64,000 nt of DNA from Sphingomonas jeddahensis (lineage in GTDB: Bacteria > Pseudomonadota > Alphaproteobacteria > Sphingomonadales > Sphingomonadaceae). The position numbers and the translations under genes were made by a program. The stretch's first letter is position 1, and every line of letters starts with the position of its first letter. Where the stretch lies: assembly GCF_001981525.1 (NCBI RefSeq), contig NZ_MPSB01000007.1, positions 1 through 64,000 on the forward strand. The letters run 5' to 3'. Positions 26,816-35,954 of the stretch are shown piece by piece. The notes under the pieces are model-generated. The model was not told the DNA's origin and did no database searches. It was given only the letters and a program-made list of their open reading frames with translations.

Positions 26816-27529
26816 GTGGCGCTGACGCCGCAGAATAACGAAGCGTTCCTGCGCGAAGTCGACGAGGAACTGCGCAAGGATCAGGCCGCCGCGCTTGCCC
26901 GCCGCTGGGGCCTTGTTGTCCTGACGCTGGTTGTGCTCGGCCTGGTGATCTTCGCGGGCTATCTGTTCCGGCAGCATCGTCAGCGCGAAGCGGCCGGGCG
27001 CGAGGGCGAGCAGCTTCAGATGGTGTGGGACAATCTTGCGGCGGATCAGACCGCCAAAGCCACGCCCGCGTTGGCGCAGCTCGCCCAGTCGGACTCCGAG
27101 GGGTACCGCGCCGTCGCGCTGTTCACCCAGGCCGATCTGCTGCTCCAGAAGGATGATCTGAAGGGCGCAGCCGCGAAGTTTGCTGCCATCGCCGCTGACG
27201 AGTCCCTCGCCGAGCCGTTCCGGCACTTGGCGCTGGTGCGCCAGACCACCGCGGAATTCGACACGATCAAGCCCGAGCAGGCCATCGAGCGGCTTCGTGC
27301 CGTCGCTGTGCCGGGGAACGCCTATTTCGGTAGCGCCGGCGAGCTCGTCGCGCTTGCTTATCTCAAGCAGAACAAGCGCGATCTGGCTGGCAAGCTGTTC
27401 GGCCAAATCGCTCAGGACGAACAGGTGCCCCCCTCGATCCGTCAACGGGCGGTTCAGATGGCAGGCGTACTGGGCGTTGACGCCGTGCCGGCGGATGCAG
27501 GTGCGAAAGAGGACGTAAACAAGCAATGA
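26816..27529 (+). CDS. TPR-containing inner-membrane protein (YfgM-like)
   Basis: 237 residues. A short cytoplasmic N-terminus (F-L-R-E-V-D-E-E-L-R-K-D) leads to one transmembrane helix (about 31-52) and then helical TPR-like repeats outside, the layout of YfgM, which meets the Sec translocon and periplasmic chaperones. Start is GTG 26816 with GGAG 8 bases upstream. Its stop overlaps the BamB start by four bases (ATGA), and the order yfgM-bamB-der is the one found across proteobacteria, which fixes the assignment. Confidence 0.88.
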   Translation: MALTPQNNEAFLREVDEELRKDQAAALARRWGLVVLTLVVLGLVIFAGYLFRQHRQREAAGREGEQLQMVWDNLAADQTAKATPALAQLAQSDSEGYRAVALFTQADLLLQKDDLKGAAAKFAAIAADESLAEPFRHLALVRQTTAEFDTIKPEQAIERLRAVAVPGNAYFGSAGELVALAYLKQNKRDLAGKLFGQIAQDEQVPPSIRQRAVQMAGVLGVDAVPADAGAKEDVNKQ

Positions 27530-28851
27530 AGAAGTCGATTGCCGCGCCGATCGCGCTAGCCGCGTTGATGGGGCTGAGCGCCTGCGGCATTTTCAAGGGC
27601 GGTGGTTCCAAGAAGACGCCGACCGTGGGCAATCGCGTTCCGATCCTGGTTTCGGAAAACGCGGCGGAAGCCGATCCTGCGCTGGCCGGCGTCCAAGTGC
27701 TGCTGCCTGCGGCGGTGGCTAACCCGGAATGGTCGCAGCCGGGCGGCAACGCCGCCAAGTGGATGGGCCATCTGGCGCTTGGCGCTGCGCCGACGCGACT
27801 GTGGACGGCAGCGATCGACGGCGGCAGCAATCGTCAGCGGCTCGGCGCCGCGCCTGTGGTGGCCGAGGGCAAGGTCTTCGCCGTTGATGTCGATGCGCGC
27901 GTTCACGCCTTCGCCGCGGATACCGGCGCGTCGCAATGGACCACATCGCTGACGAACAGCGACGAGAACAAGGCCGCGCGCTTCGGCGGCGGGGTCAGCT
28001 ATGATGGCGGACGCGTCTATGCCACGGATGGCTTGGGCGACGTTGTCGCGCTTGGCGCTTCGGACGGCGCGGTGGCATGGCGGGCCAAGCCCGGCGGCCC
28101 GCTGCGCGGCGCGCCGACCGTGGCCAACGGCCAAGTCTATGTCCTGAGCCAGGACAATCAATTGTTCGCGCTCGACCAGAATGATGGCAAGGTGCTCTGG
28201 ACGGCCAGCGCCAGCGTGGAGACGCAGGGCGTGTTCGGCGTCGCGGCGCCGGCGGCCGCGGCCGGTACGATCGTCGCCGGTTTCTCCTCGGGTGAGCTCA
28301 ACGCCTATCGCTACGAGAACGGTAGGACGCTGTGGCAGGATGCGCTGTCGCGCACCAGCATCTCGACCTCGGTATCCAGCCTGGCAGATATCGACGCCAA
28401 TCCGGTGATCGCCGATGGCCGCGCTTATGCCGTGGGGCAGGGGGGCCGGATGGTCGCGGTGGAGATCGCCACCGGCCAGCGCCTGTGGGAGCAGAATTTC
28501 GCCAGCATCTCCACGCCTTGGTTGGCGGGTGAGTGGCTGTTCGTCATCACCGACGATGCGCGGCTGGTTTGCCTGTCACGTGCCAATGGCAAGGTGCGAT
28601 GGATCGGCCAGCAACAAGCCTATCGCAATGTCGAGAAGCGCAAGAACGCTTACACCTGGTTCGGCCCGGTGCTGGCCGGCGACCGCTTGTGGCTCACCAA
28701 CTCGCGCGGCGAACTCATCGGTGCCTCGCCGGCCGATGGCAGCGTGCAGATGACGATCAACGCGGCTAAGTCCTTCACCCTCCCGCCGGTGGTCGCCAAC
28801 CAGACGCTGTATGTACTCGATCAGGCGGGGAAGCTGTCGGCGTATCGGTGA
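27526..28851 (+). CDS. bamB: Outer-membrane assembly lipoprotein BamB
   Basis: 441 residues. A lipoprotein signal peptide has lipobox L-S-A-C at about 17-20. The rest is an eight-bladed propeller with PQQ-type repeats (G-x-V-Y-A-T-D, G-x-V-L-W). BamB is the propeller subunit of the BAM complex, which folds barrel proteins into the outer membrane. It is translationally coupled to the TPR protein upstream and followed by der. The longer-than-E. coli length, from an added N-terminal linker, is usual in alphaproteobacteria. Confidence 0.9.
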   Translation: MKKSIAAPIALAALMGLSACGIFKGGGSKKTPTVGNRVPILVSENAAEADPALAGVQVLLPAAVANPEWSQPGGNAAKWMGHLALGAAPTRLWTAAIDGGSNRQRLGAAPVVAEGKVFAVDVDARVHAFAADTGASQWTTSLTNSDENKAARFGGGVSYDGGRVYATDGLGDVVALGASDGAVAWRAKPGGPLRGAPTVANGQVYVLSQDNQLFALDQNDGKVLWTASASVETQGVFGVAAPAAAAGTIVAGFSSGELNAYRYENGRTLWQDALSRTSISTSVSSLADIDANPVIADGRAYAVGQGGRMVAVEIATGQRLWEQNFASISTPWLAGEWLFVITDDARLVCLSRANGKVRWIGQQQAYRNVEKRKNAYTWFGPVLAGDRLWLTNSRGELIGASPADGSVQMTINAAKSFTLPPVVANQTLYVLDQAGKLSAYR

Positions 28852-28920
28852 CGCACGTTCGTCACTCCCGCTTGCGGGGGGGGGGTTGACAAGGGTGAGT
28901 GGCGTGGCGCCTGCAATGCC

Positions 28921-29012
28921 GTCACCCTGAACTCGTTTCAGGGTTCACCGATCCGCCTGCGCGGCTGGGGCGTGTGCCACGGTGGATGCTGAAACAAGTT
29001 CAGCATAACGGC
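28921..29012. repeat. Two-hairpin sphingomonad repeat (BIME-like)
   Basis: Two palindromes, CCCTGAA-CTCGT-TTCAGGG and ATGCTGAA-ACAAG-TTCAGCAT, lie about 45 bp apart between bamB and der. The same pair occurs in the opposite orientation at 51303-51394. A run of ten G lies just before it (28876-28885). Such elements are mobile-derived REP sequences that fold in RNA; here it probably shapes the bamB mRNA end. Confidence 0.75.
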
Positions 29013-29097
29013 AGGCGAGAAGGCGGGATGCCGCCGCGCATGCTACAACGCAAAGCTCCCGCTTCCGCTCGCTCCTCCATCACTGTAGGGCCGATCG

Positions 29098-30447
29098 ATG
29101 GCACGTCTCCCCACCGTCGCGATTGTCGGCCGACCCAACGTCGGCAAATCGACGCTGTTCAACCGCTTGGTCGGCAAGAAACTCGCGCTGGTCGATGATC
29201 GTCCCGGCGTAACCCGCGATCGTCGAGAGGGCGATGCGCATCTCCTCGGCCTTGATTTCCGCATCGTCGACACCGCCGGTTACGAGGATCACGACGCGCA
29301 GTCGTTGCCCGGCCGCATGCGGCTCCAGACCGAGGCTGCGGTCGCGTCAGCCGACGTCGCGTTGTTCCTGGTCGATGCACGCGCCGGCGTGGTGCCGCTC
29401 GACGAGGAGATCGCGCGCTGGCTGCGCGGCTCGACCACGCCGATCGTGCTGGTCGCCAACAAGGCGGAAGGGCGTGCTGGCGAACAGGGCATTCTCGAAT
29501 CGCTTGCGCTCGGTTTCGGCGACCCCGTCCAGCTATCGGCGGAGCATGGCGAGGGGGTTGCCGACCTGTTCGAAGCGCTCCTGCCGCACCTTGAACGCGA
29601 TGAGACGGTGGAAGACGAGCCGGAGGATGATGATCCCGCCGCGCCGCTGAAGCTCGCCATCGTCGGCCGGCCGAACGCCGGCAAGTCGACGTTGGTCAAC
29701 CGGATCCTGGGCGAGGATCGCATGATTACCGGCCCAGAAGCCGGCATCACTCGCGATTCTATTGCCATTGACTGGGAATGGCAGGGCCGCCCCGTTCGAC
29801 TGATCGACACTGCTGGCATGCGCAAGCGCGCCAAGGTGCAGGACAAGCTGGAAAAGCTCTCGGTCGCCGATGCGTTGCACGCGGTTGATTTCGCGGAAGT
29901 GGTGGTGCTGCTGCTCGACGCCACCTTGGGTCTTGAATCACAGGATCTGCGTATTGCCGATCGTGTGCTTGAGGAAGGACGCGCGCTGATCATCGCGCTC
30001 AACAAATGGGACGTCGCGCAGGATCCGTCGTCCCTGTTCAACGGTGTCAAGGCGGCGCTGGGCGAGGGCCTCAGCCAGGTCAAGGGCGTCCCGCTGATTA
30101 CTGTCTCGGCGATGACCGGGCGCGGCATCGACCAATTGCTCAGCGCCGCGTTCGAGACGCGTGAGGCCTGGTCACGCCGCGTGCCTACGGGTGAGCTCAA
30201 CCGCTGGTTCGAGCGCGCGATTGAAGCTAATCCGCCGCCCGCACCGGGCGGCAAGCGGATCAAGATGCGTTACGTCACGCAGGTGAAGAGTCGCCCGCCC
30301 AGCTTCGTGATCTTCGGCACCCGTGTTGACCAATTGCCGGCGAGCTACGAACGCTATCTCGTCAACTCGATGCGGCGTGATCTGGGGTTTGGGGCAGTGC
30401 CGGTGCGCCTGACCTTGCGTGCTCCGAAGAATCCGTTCGGCGGCTGA
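29098..30447 (+). CDS. der: Ribosome-biogenesis GTPase Der (EngA)
   Basis: 449 residues with two tandem GTPase domains and a KH-like C-terminal domain, the build unique to Der. The two P-loops are G-R-P-N-V-G-K-S-T and G-R-P-N-A-G-K-S-T; switch II motifs are D-T-A-G; the base-recognition motifs are N-K-A-E and N-K-W-D. An acidic linker (E-D-E-P-E-D-D-D) separates the two G domains. Der helps 50S maturation. ATG 29098 matches the family start. It belongs to the conserved yfgM-bamB-der neighbourhood. Confidence 0.95.
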   Translation: MARLPTVAIVGRPNVGKSTLFNRLVGKKLALVDDRPGVTRDRREGDAHLLGLDFRIVDTAGYEDHDAQSLPGRMRLQTEAAVASADVALFLVDARAGVVPLDEEIARWLRGSTTPIVLVANKAEGRAGEQGILESLALGFGDPVQLSAEHGEGVADLFEALLPHLERDETVEDEPEDDDPAAPLKLAIVGRPNAGKSTLVNRILGEDRMITGPEAGITRDSIAIDWEWQGRPVRLIDTAGMRKRAKVQDKLEKLSVADALHAVDFAEVVVLLLDATLGLESQDLRIADRVLEEGRALIIALNKWDVAQDPSSLFNGVKAALGEGLSQVKGVPLITVSAMTGRGIDQLLSAAFETREAWSRRVPTGELNRWFERAIEANPPPAPGGKRIKMRYVTQVKSRPPSFVIFGTRVDQLPASYERYLVNSMRRDLGFGAVPVRLTLRAPKNPFGG

Positions 30448-30529
30448 CGCTTACCTTACGTTTACGCTGTCCGGATAATCGGGCGCGCAGGAACCAAGGT
30501 CGCGTGCGACCCGGTTAGGGGACGGGATC

Positions 30530-30967
30530 GTGTCGTTTGAGGGCAGCGCTTTGCTCGATTGGGCCGCGTTCGCGCAGGCGAAGGCGGAACTAGGCGCTGC
30601 CTTCGTTCGGATCTTGGGATATTTTCGCGAGGACGGGATCAAATCCGTATCTGCGATTGAGGCGGCGATGCGGGCGCAGAACGCCGCCGCGCTTGTTATT
30701 CCCGCGCATACATTAAAGGGGGAGGCGCGCCAGTTCGGCGCCATTCCGCTCGCGATATTGGCTGAAAAGATCGAAGTGATGGCGCGCGATTGCGTCGAAG
30801 CGCATGAAACGCCGGAAGGTGCGCTACAGGACGTGGTGGCGCTGCGCCCGTTGTTCGTCAGCACGCTGGCGCTGCTGGAACGCGATGCCAACCCACCCGC
30901 CGAACGACGCCCCGTGCAGGGTTTTGGTCGCCGATCGATATCCGGGACGATTGCGGGAAGCGTCTAG
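30530..30967 (+). CDS. Orphan Hpt (histidine phosphotransfer) domain protein
   Basis: 145 residues. The core is a four-helix Hpt domain with the phospho-accepting His in I-P-A-H-T-L-K-G-E-A-R-Q-F-G; a disordered basic tail follows. Such a protein relays phosphate between a hybrid kinase and a receiver. No kinase or receiver gene adjoins it, so its partners are elsewhere. Start is GTG 30530. The gene stands alone between der and the convergent bfr. Confidence 0.8.
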   Translation: MSFEGSALLDWAAFAQAKAELGAAFVRILGYFREDGIKSVSAIEAAMRAQNAAALVIPAHTLKGEARQFGAIPLAILAEKIEVMARDCVEAHETPEGALQDVVALRPLFVSTLALLERDANPPAERRPVQGFGRRSISGTIAGSV

Positions 30968-31000
30968 GCCGGCGCGGGTCGTGCGCCGGCCCGCAATACA

Positions 31001-31486
31001 TCAGGCGTGTGGAGTGTCCGCCTCGGAGTTGAGCTGGATATAGTTCTGCAGCCCCATGCGCTCGATCATCTCGAACTGGCGCTCCAGCGTATCGACATGT
31101 TCTTCCTCGCTGATGAGGATTCTGGTGAACAGGTCGCGGCTGACGAAGTCCTTGACCTCTTCGCAATAGGTGATTGCGGCCTTCAGCTGCCCGACGGCCT
31201 CGATCTCCATCGCGAGATCGGCCTTGAGCACCTCTTCCACCGTTTCGCCGATGCGCAAGCGACCGAGCAGCTGGAAGTTGGGCAGACCATCGAGGAACAG
31301 GATCCGCTCCGCCAGCCAGTCGGCATGCTTCATCTCATCGATGGATTCGTGCCGCTCGTACTCGGCGAGCTTCTTGATGCCCCAATGTTCGAGCAGGCGG
31401 TAATGCAACCAATATTGGTTGATCGCCGTCAGTTCGTTCTTCAGCGTCTCATTCAGAAACTCGATGACGCGCGCGTCGCCCTTCAT
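31001..31486 (-). CDS. bfr: Bacterioferritin
   Basis: 161 residues, the standard Bfr length. The ferroxidase ligands are visible as E in N-E-L-T-A-I-N-Q-Y, E-x-x-H in S-I-D-E-M-K-H-A-D and later E-E-E-H. Met in D-E-M-K is the usual haem ligand at subunit interfaces. It oxidises and stores iron in a 24-mer. AGGTATTTTC upstream of ATG 31486 is a fair ribosome binding site. The gene for its electron donor, Bfd, lies 98 bp upstream on the same strand. Confidence 0.95.
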   Translation of the reverse strand: MKGDARVIEFLNETLKNELTAINQYWLHYRLLEHWGIKKLAEYERHESIDEMKHADWLAERILFLDGLPNFQLLGRLRIGETVEEVLKADLAMEIEAVGQLKAAITYCEEVKDFVSRDLFTRILISEEEHVDTLERQFEMIERMGLQNYIQLNSEADTPHA

Positions 31487-31584
31487 TGAAAATACCTCCG
31501 TGTCGCCGCGCCCTTTAACTTGGCGATGGTTCGGTCGGCAATCAAAAAGTGGCGGTTTTCTGCGGCTTTCTGAAGATGCAACTG

Positions 31585-31755
31585 TTATGCAGCAGCACGC
31601 TCTTCATCGATAATAGCTCGCGCAAACGGCGTGCATTGCCCGCATTTCGGCTGAAGGCCCAATTTCCGATAAGCCTGGCACGCCGTCGTTGATCCGGCGC
31701 GTGCAGCTTCCCGCACCTGGCATTCGCGGATGGCATTGCAGACGCATACGACCAT
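31585..31755 (-). CDS. bfd: Bacterioferritin-associated [2Fe-2S] ferredoxin Bfd
   Basis: A 56-residue protein starting M-V-V-C-V-C-N-A-I-R. Cys 4, 6, 38 and 41 form the C-x-C...C-x-x-C pattern (L-Q-P-K-C-G-Q-C) that binds the [2Fe-2S] cluster in Bfd. Bfd docks on bacterioferritin and reduces its core to release iron. AAGGAG lies about 9 bases upstream of ATG 31755. The adjacent bfr gene confirms the call. At 56 codons it falls under usual length cutoffs and is easily missed. Confidence 0.9.
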   Translation of the reverse strand: MVVCVCNAIRECQVREAARAGSTTACQAYRKLGLQPKCGQCTPFARAIIDEERAAA

Positions 31756-31841
31756 GAACGGCTCCTTCCGTTGCGACGGTCATTACCGCTAGTGAGAACA
31801 GGTCGCAAGTGCTTTTGCGCGTCGTTCGCAACAGCATGCAC

Positions 31842-33098
31842 TCAGCCTAACGGAGCAGCGCGTCGCATCAACGCAGCGATCCGGGCGCTTGCTGCACGCC
31901 ACGCCCACTCCGCGGGGCCTTGGCCGAATCGCGCAAGCAACGGCTTGGACCAGCAGATAATCGCAATCCAGACCGCGGCCACGACCGGATAGAGCTGCCA
32001 CCGTTCCAGCGCGCCGAACCATCCCAGACCATAGCCGTGGAACAGATAGGTACAGATCAGACTCGTGCCGAGATAGTTGCTGAGCGCCATCTGCCCCACC
32101 GCGGCAAGCCGCTCGGCGAGGCGGGGGAGGGCGCCGCTTTGCACCAGCCATATCGTCGCGGTCGCGTAAGCCAGCGTCACCGCCGGGCGGAGCAGCACGA
32201 GGTGGAGCGGTTCCGTCAAAAGCAGGGTGATTGGATCGAAGCCGCTGGCGCTGATCCACCACGCGACCAGCGCATATGAGGGGAGGCCGATACCGAAGCC
32301 GAGGAGCAGCACCGCACGCTGCTGTTGCCGGGGCCAGCGGCCGTGGAAGAACCCGCTGCGATACAGCGCCATACCGGCCAGCATCAGCGCCAGCGTTTCC
32401 GGAATGGTTCTGGGCAGGACATTGCGGTGCGAGTCCCAGGTGAGCGACACGCGCATCGAGGCCGCTTTTCGCCAGCCTTCGCCAAAGGCGGCAACCTCTG
32501 CCGAAGCTTTTCGGTGAACGTCGGCAATCCCAGCCTGATATGTCGCCCATTTTTCGCGTACGTCAGATGCCGCATCCGCTGCCGTGGCGCGCGCTTCGAA
32601 ATATCGCGCGGCGCTATGATCCATCACGCCGCTCGCCAGTTGTGCCACCATCAACAGTGCGGCGATGGCGAGCAGCCGCGATACGTCCCACCGCCACGCC
32701 ACGAACGCCACCGCGCCGCAGATAGCGTACAGGACCAGGATATCGCCCGACCAGATCAGATAGGCATGCACCATTCCAATCGCCAACAGGCTGATCATGC
32801 GGGCATAATGCACAAAGACGGGCCGCCCGCCGCCGGCCGCAGCACGTTCCGCGATCAGCACGGTGGAGGCGCCGAATAGCAGGGTGAAAAGGCCGCGCAT
32901 CTTGCCGTCGGCCACCACAAAGGTGACCGCCCAGGCCCACCAGTTCGCGCCCTCCGCCCCGCCGTAAACGGTCGGGTCGAGATAGGCATAGCTCGGCATG
33001 GCGAAGGCGACGATGTTGGGCAGCAGGATGCCGAGCACCGCGACCCCGCGCACGACATCGATCGTCGCGATCCGATCGGTTGGGGCCTGCGCCGTCAC
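31842..33098 (-). CDS. DUF418 multi-pass membrane protein
   Basis: 418 residues with about ten hydrophobic segments. The opening R-I-A-T-I-D-V-V-R-G-V-A-V-L-G-I-L-L-P-N-I is the typical start of DUF418 (YeiB-like) proteins, and the C-terminal half carries the DUF418 region (G-Q-M-A-L-S-N-Y-L-G-T-S-L). Members relate distantly to membrane acyltransferases; substrate unknown. Start is GTG 33098. The upstream membrane-protein gene ends 12 bp before, so the two form an operon. Confidence 0.88.
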   Translation of the reverse strand: MTAQAPTDRIATIDVVRGVAVLGILLPNIVAFAMPSYAYLDPTVYGGAEGANWWAWAVTFVVADGKMRGLFTLLFGASTVLIAERAAAGGGRPVFVHYARMISLLAIGMVHAYLIWSGDILVLYAICGAVAFVAWRWDVSRLLAIAALLMVAQLASGVMDHSAARYFEARATAADAASDVREKWATYQAGIADVHRKASAEVAAFGEGWRKAASMRVSLTWDSHRNVLPRTIPETLALMLAGMALYRSGFFHGRWPRQQQRAVLLLGFGIGLPSYALVAWWISASGFDPITLLLTEPLHLVLLRPAVTLAYATATIWLVQSGALPRLAERLAAVGQMALSNYLGTSLICTYLFHGYGLGWFGALERWQLYPVVAAVWIAIICWSKPLLARFGQGPAEWAWRAASARIAALMRRAAPLG

Positions 33099-33110
33099 CG
33101 GTTGCGTGCT

Positions 33111-33857
33111 TCAGCCGTCCGCGAGCTTGACATTCCTGCGCTCCGCCGCCCGCTGTGCCGCCAGATAGGCGACGCCAGCGCTGGTGAGGGCGAGCAGGCC
33201 GACGACCAGCGCATCCGCGACCATCATTACCCAGACAAGCCAGTCCGCTCGACCCATGGCGCCATAGCCGAGCGCATGATGAAGCAGCATCAGCGGCACC
33301 GTGCCAGCGACGGTATAGCCGACCGTCCGCCAGAAGCTGCCCGCCATCAACGCGATCGACCGCGGCGGGCCGATCCGCGCATTGCCGAGCGGCCAGGCAA
33401 CGAGCCAGGCGGTGAGGTAGATGCCGATCACGCTGGCGCCGATCGCCCCGGCGAGGGTCACATAGCTCGACAGGCGCGGACCCAGGCCGAGTACAAGGCC
33501 CACCGGCGGGCCGAACAGGACCAGCCACTGAATGATCGCCTCGAGCGCGAAGAGAATGCCGAACAGCGTCGCCGCCGGGCGCTCGATGCGCTTGGCGCGA
33601 TCGGCATCACGGTTCCAGGCCATGTAGCGGACGAACCAATAGCCCGGCAGGATCATCGCCAGCGTTTTGGCGAAGCCGAGCGTCAGCCGGCGTTGGTCGA
33701 AGATCGCCGCCGCACCGAGCCCGTGCCGGTAGAGGCCAAGATCGATTTCAACGACATGCTGCGCGAATTCGACCAGCACCGGGATGGAGAACAGCACCGG
33801 CAAAGCTAGCGAAAAGGCGCCGGCGTCGGCGTAGAGCCGCTTGATGTCGTTCCACAT
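33111..33857 (-). CDS. Hypothetical membrane protein, about six segments
   Basis: 248 residues from ATG 33857. Six hydrophobic helices are spread evenly, with a charged loop R-N-R-D-A-D-R-A-K-R-I-E-R-P-A near 75-90. No enzyme motif is visible. A longer frame reaches back to 33977 but enters the palindromic repeat, so it is unlikely to be coding; ATG 33872 is an alternative. It is probably cotranscribed with the DUF418 gene. Confidence 0.7.
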   Translation of the reverse strand: MWNDIKRLYADAGAFSLALPVLFSIPVLVEFAQHVVEIDLGLYRHGLGAAAIFDQRRLTLGFAKTLAMILPGYWFVRYMAWNRDADRAKRIERPAATLFGILFALEAIIQWLVLFGPPVGLVLGLGPRLSSYVTLAGAIGASVIGIYLTAWLVAWPLGNARIGPPRSIALMAGSFWRTVGYTVAGTVPLMLLHHALGYGAMGRADWLVWVMMVADALVVGLLALTSAGVAYLAAQRAAERRNVKLADG

Positions 33858-33940
33858 GGTGCCTGCCCGCATGTCGGGAGAGGGACAGAGAGGCAAGTCG
33901 CTCACGCCTAGGCGGCACGGGCAAATCGCGCCAACGGACT

Positions 33941-34023
33941 CGTCACCCCGGGCTTGACCCGGGGTCCCGCTTATCAACGAAGGGGTCCGAAGCAGCGGGA
34001 CCCCGGGTCAAGCCCGGGATGAC
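33941..34023. repeat. Long inverted repeat of sphingomonad type
   Basis: Two arms of the CCCCGGGCTTGACCCGGGG palindrome class face each other (33941-33972 and 33992-34023) around a short spacer, so the whole forms one long hairpin with smaller hairpins in each arm. It lies between the rpoH stop and the start of the membrane-protein gene and may terminate rpoH transcription. Confidence 0.8.
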
Positions 34024-34033
34024 GGGAATGAAA

Positions 34034-34933
34034 TCACGCCGTCAGCAGGCGCTTCTCACCCGCGATCTTCATCATCGCCTTTTGCAGCTTCTCGAACGCA
34101 CGCACCTCAATCTGGCGGACGCGTTCGCGGCTGACGCCATAGACCTGGCTGAGTTCCTCCAGCGTCTTGGGATCGTCGGTCAGGCGACGCTCGGTCAGGA
34201 TGTGCTTTTCGCGGTCGTTGAGATTGTCCATAGCGCTGACCAGCATGCCATGGCGCACGTCGGCTTCCTGCGCCTCCGCCACGACCTGGTCCTGCAACGG
34301 CGCATCATCCTGCAGCCAATCCTGCCACTGGCCTTCGCCATCTTCGCGCATGGAGACGTTGAGCGACGTGTCGCCGCCCATCGCCATGCGGCGGTTCATG
34401 CTGACCACGTCCGCCTCGGTCACGCCGAGATCGGTGGCGATCTTCTGCACGTTCTCGGGCGTGAGATCGCCGTCCTCGAACGCGTCGAGGCGGGCCTTCA
34501 TGCGGCGCAGATTGAAGAACAATTTCTTCTGCGCGGCGGTGGTGCCCATCTTCACGAGGCTCCACGACCGAAGGATGAATTCCTGGATCGAGGCGCGGAT
34601 CCACCACATCGCATAAGTGGCGAGGCGGAAGCCGCGATCGGGCTCGAACTTCTTCACGCCCTGCATCAGGCCGATATTGCCCTCGCTGATCAGCTCGGAC
34701 ACGGGAAGGCCATAGCCGCGATAGCCCATCGCGATCTTGGCCACCAAGCGCAGGTGGCTGGTGACGAGCTGCGCCGCCGCCTCCGGATCGCCATGCTCCT
34801 GAAAACGCTTGGCGAGCATATATTCCTGCTCGGGCGCCAGGATGGGAAACTTCTTGATCTCGGCGAGATAGCGGTTGAGACTCTGCTCGCCGCCGAGTGC
34901 GGGGATCGTCGCAGGGACGTTGCCGCTTGCCAT
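34034..34933 (-). CDS. rpoH: RNA polymerase heat-shock sigma factor RpoH (sigma-32)
   Basis: 299 residues. The sigma-70-family regions 2 and 4 are clear: region 2.4 around Y-A-M-W-W-I-R-A-S-I-Q-E-F-I-L-R-S-W, and a C-terminal helix-turn-helix in L-S-Q-V-Y-G-V-S-R-E-R-V-R-Q-I-E. The RpoH box Q-K-K-L-F-F-N-L-R, specific to sigma-32 and involved in core binding, is present. It directs heat-shock gene transcription. ATG 34933 has a GGGAGATTAGG ribosome binding site. The RluD-type gene lies upstream on the same strand, 61 bp away. Confidence 0.95.
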   Translation of the reverse strand: MASGNVPATIPALGGEQSLNRYLAEIKKFPILAPEQEYMLAKRFQEHGDPEAAAQLVTSHLRLVAKIAMGYRGYGLPVSELISEGNIGLMQGVKKFEPDRGFRLATYAMWWIRASIQEFILRSWSLVKMGTTAAQKKLFFNLRRMKARLDAFEDGDLTPENVQKIATDLGVTEADVVSMNRRMAMGGDTSLNVSMREDGEGQWQDWLQDDAPLQDQVVAEAQEADVRHGMLVSAMDNLNDREKHILTERRLTDDPKTLEELSQVYGVSRERVRQIEVRAFEKLQKAMMKIAGEKRLLTA

Positions 34934-34994
34934 GATTACCTAATCTCCCTTTCCGGGGAAACGCCTTCTCGCGTCCTCGCGAAGCGCTTTCACC

Positions 34995-35942
34995 CTATAC
35001 GTCGAGTTGACTGAACAGTTCCTGCATGTCTGTCGGCATCGCGCTATCGAACGATAAAGCGACGCTTGTAATAGGATGAACGAAGCCTAACCGGGCGGCG
35101 TGGAGCGCCTGACGGCGGAACGAAAGTTCATCAAGTACACGCTTGTGAGCTTGTTTTGTTCTACCATAAACCGGGTCGCCCAGCAAGGCGTGGCCGATCG
35201 AGGCCATATGGACGCGCACCTGATGGGTGCGGCCCGTTTCCAGCCGACATTCGACCAGCGCCGCCTCGCGCAGGCGCTGCTCGGTGCGGTAATGAGTCAC
35301 CGCGCGCTTGCCGCCCTGCACGATCGCCACCTTTTTGCGGTTCTGCGGCGAGCGGGCGAGGGGAGCGTCGACCTTGCCCTCGGGCGGCATCGGGCGGCCG
35401 CCGACGATCGCCTTGTAGCGGCGATCGATCGTGTGCGCGGCGAATTGCTTGGCGAGGCCTTCGTGAGCGCGATCGGTCTTAGCGGCGACCATCAGTCCGG
35501 ATGTGTCCTTGTCGATGCGGTGGACGATGCCCGGTCGCGCGACGCCGCCGATCCCGGACAGCGAGCCGCCGCAATGGTGGAGCAAAGCATTGACCAAGGT
35601 GCCGTCGAGATTGCCCGCAGCAGGATGGACGACGAGGCCCGCGGGCTTGTCGATGACGATGAGGTGATCGTCCTCGAACGCCACCACGAGCGGGATGTCC
35701 TGCGCCTCGTTATGCGCTGGCGTGGGGGCGGGGACGGCGACCGCGAACACCTCGCCCGCGGCGGCGCGCTTGGCCGGATCGCGGACCAGCACGCCTTCGC
35801 GCTGCACCTGGCCGCCGTTGATCAGCACCTTCAGCCGCTCGCGCGACAGCGTCGGCACGGCGTCGGCGAGCGCGCGATCGAGCCGCCAACCATCGGCGGC
35901 CGGCGCGATCGTTGCTTGAATGATGGAAACCCCCCGGTCCAT
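34995..35942 (-). CDS. RluA-family 23S rRNA pseudouridine synthase (RluD-like)
   Basis: 315 residues. An N-terminal S4 RNA-binding domain (R-L-D-R-A-L-A-D-A-V-P-T-L-S-R) precedes the catalytic domain with H-R-I-D-K-D-T-S-G-L-M-V, whose Asp attacks the uridine. I-D-K-P-A-G-L-V-V-H-P and R-T-H-Q-V-R-V-H are family motifs. S4 domain plus length points to RluD, but RluC cannot be excluded. Its ATG is only 12 bp from the divergent JAMM-peptidase ATG, and no ribosome binding site precedes it, which suggests a leaderless or very short leader mRNA. Confidence 0.85.
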   Translation of the reverse strand: MDRGVSIIQATIAPAADGWRLDRALADAVPTLSRERLKVLINGGQVQREGVLVRDPAKRAAAGEVFAVAVPAPTPAHNEAQDIPLVVAFEDDHLIVIDKPAGLVVHPAAGNLDGTLVNALLHHCGGSLSGIGGVARPGIVHRIDKDTSGLMVAAKTDRAHEGLAKQFAAHTIDRRYKAIVGGRPMPPEGKVDAPLARSPQNRKKVAIVQGGKRAVTHYRTEQRLREAALVECRLETGRTHQVRVHMASIGHALLGDPVYGRTKQAHKRVLDELSFRRQALHAARLGFVHPITSVALSFDSAMPTDMQELFSQLDV

Positions 35943-35954
35943 TAGGTGTACTAG

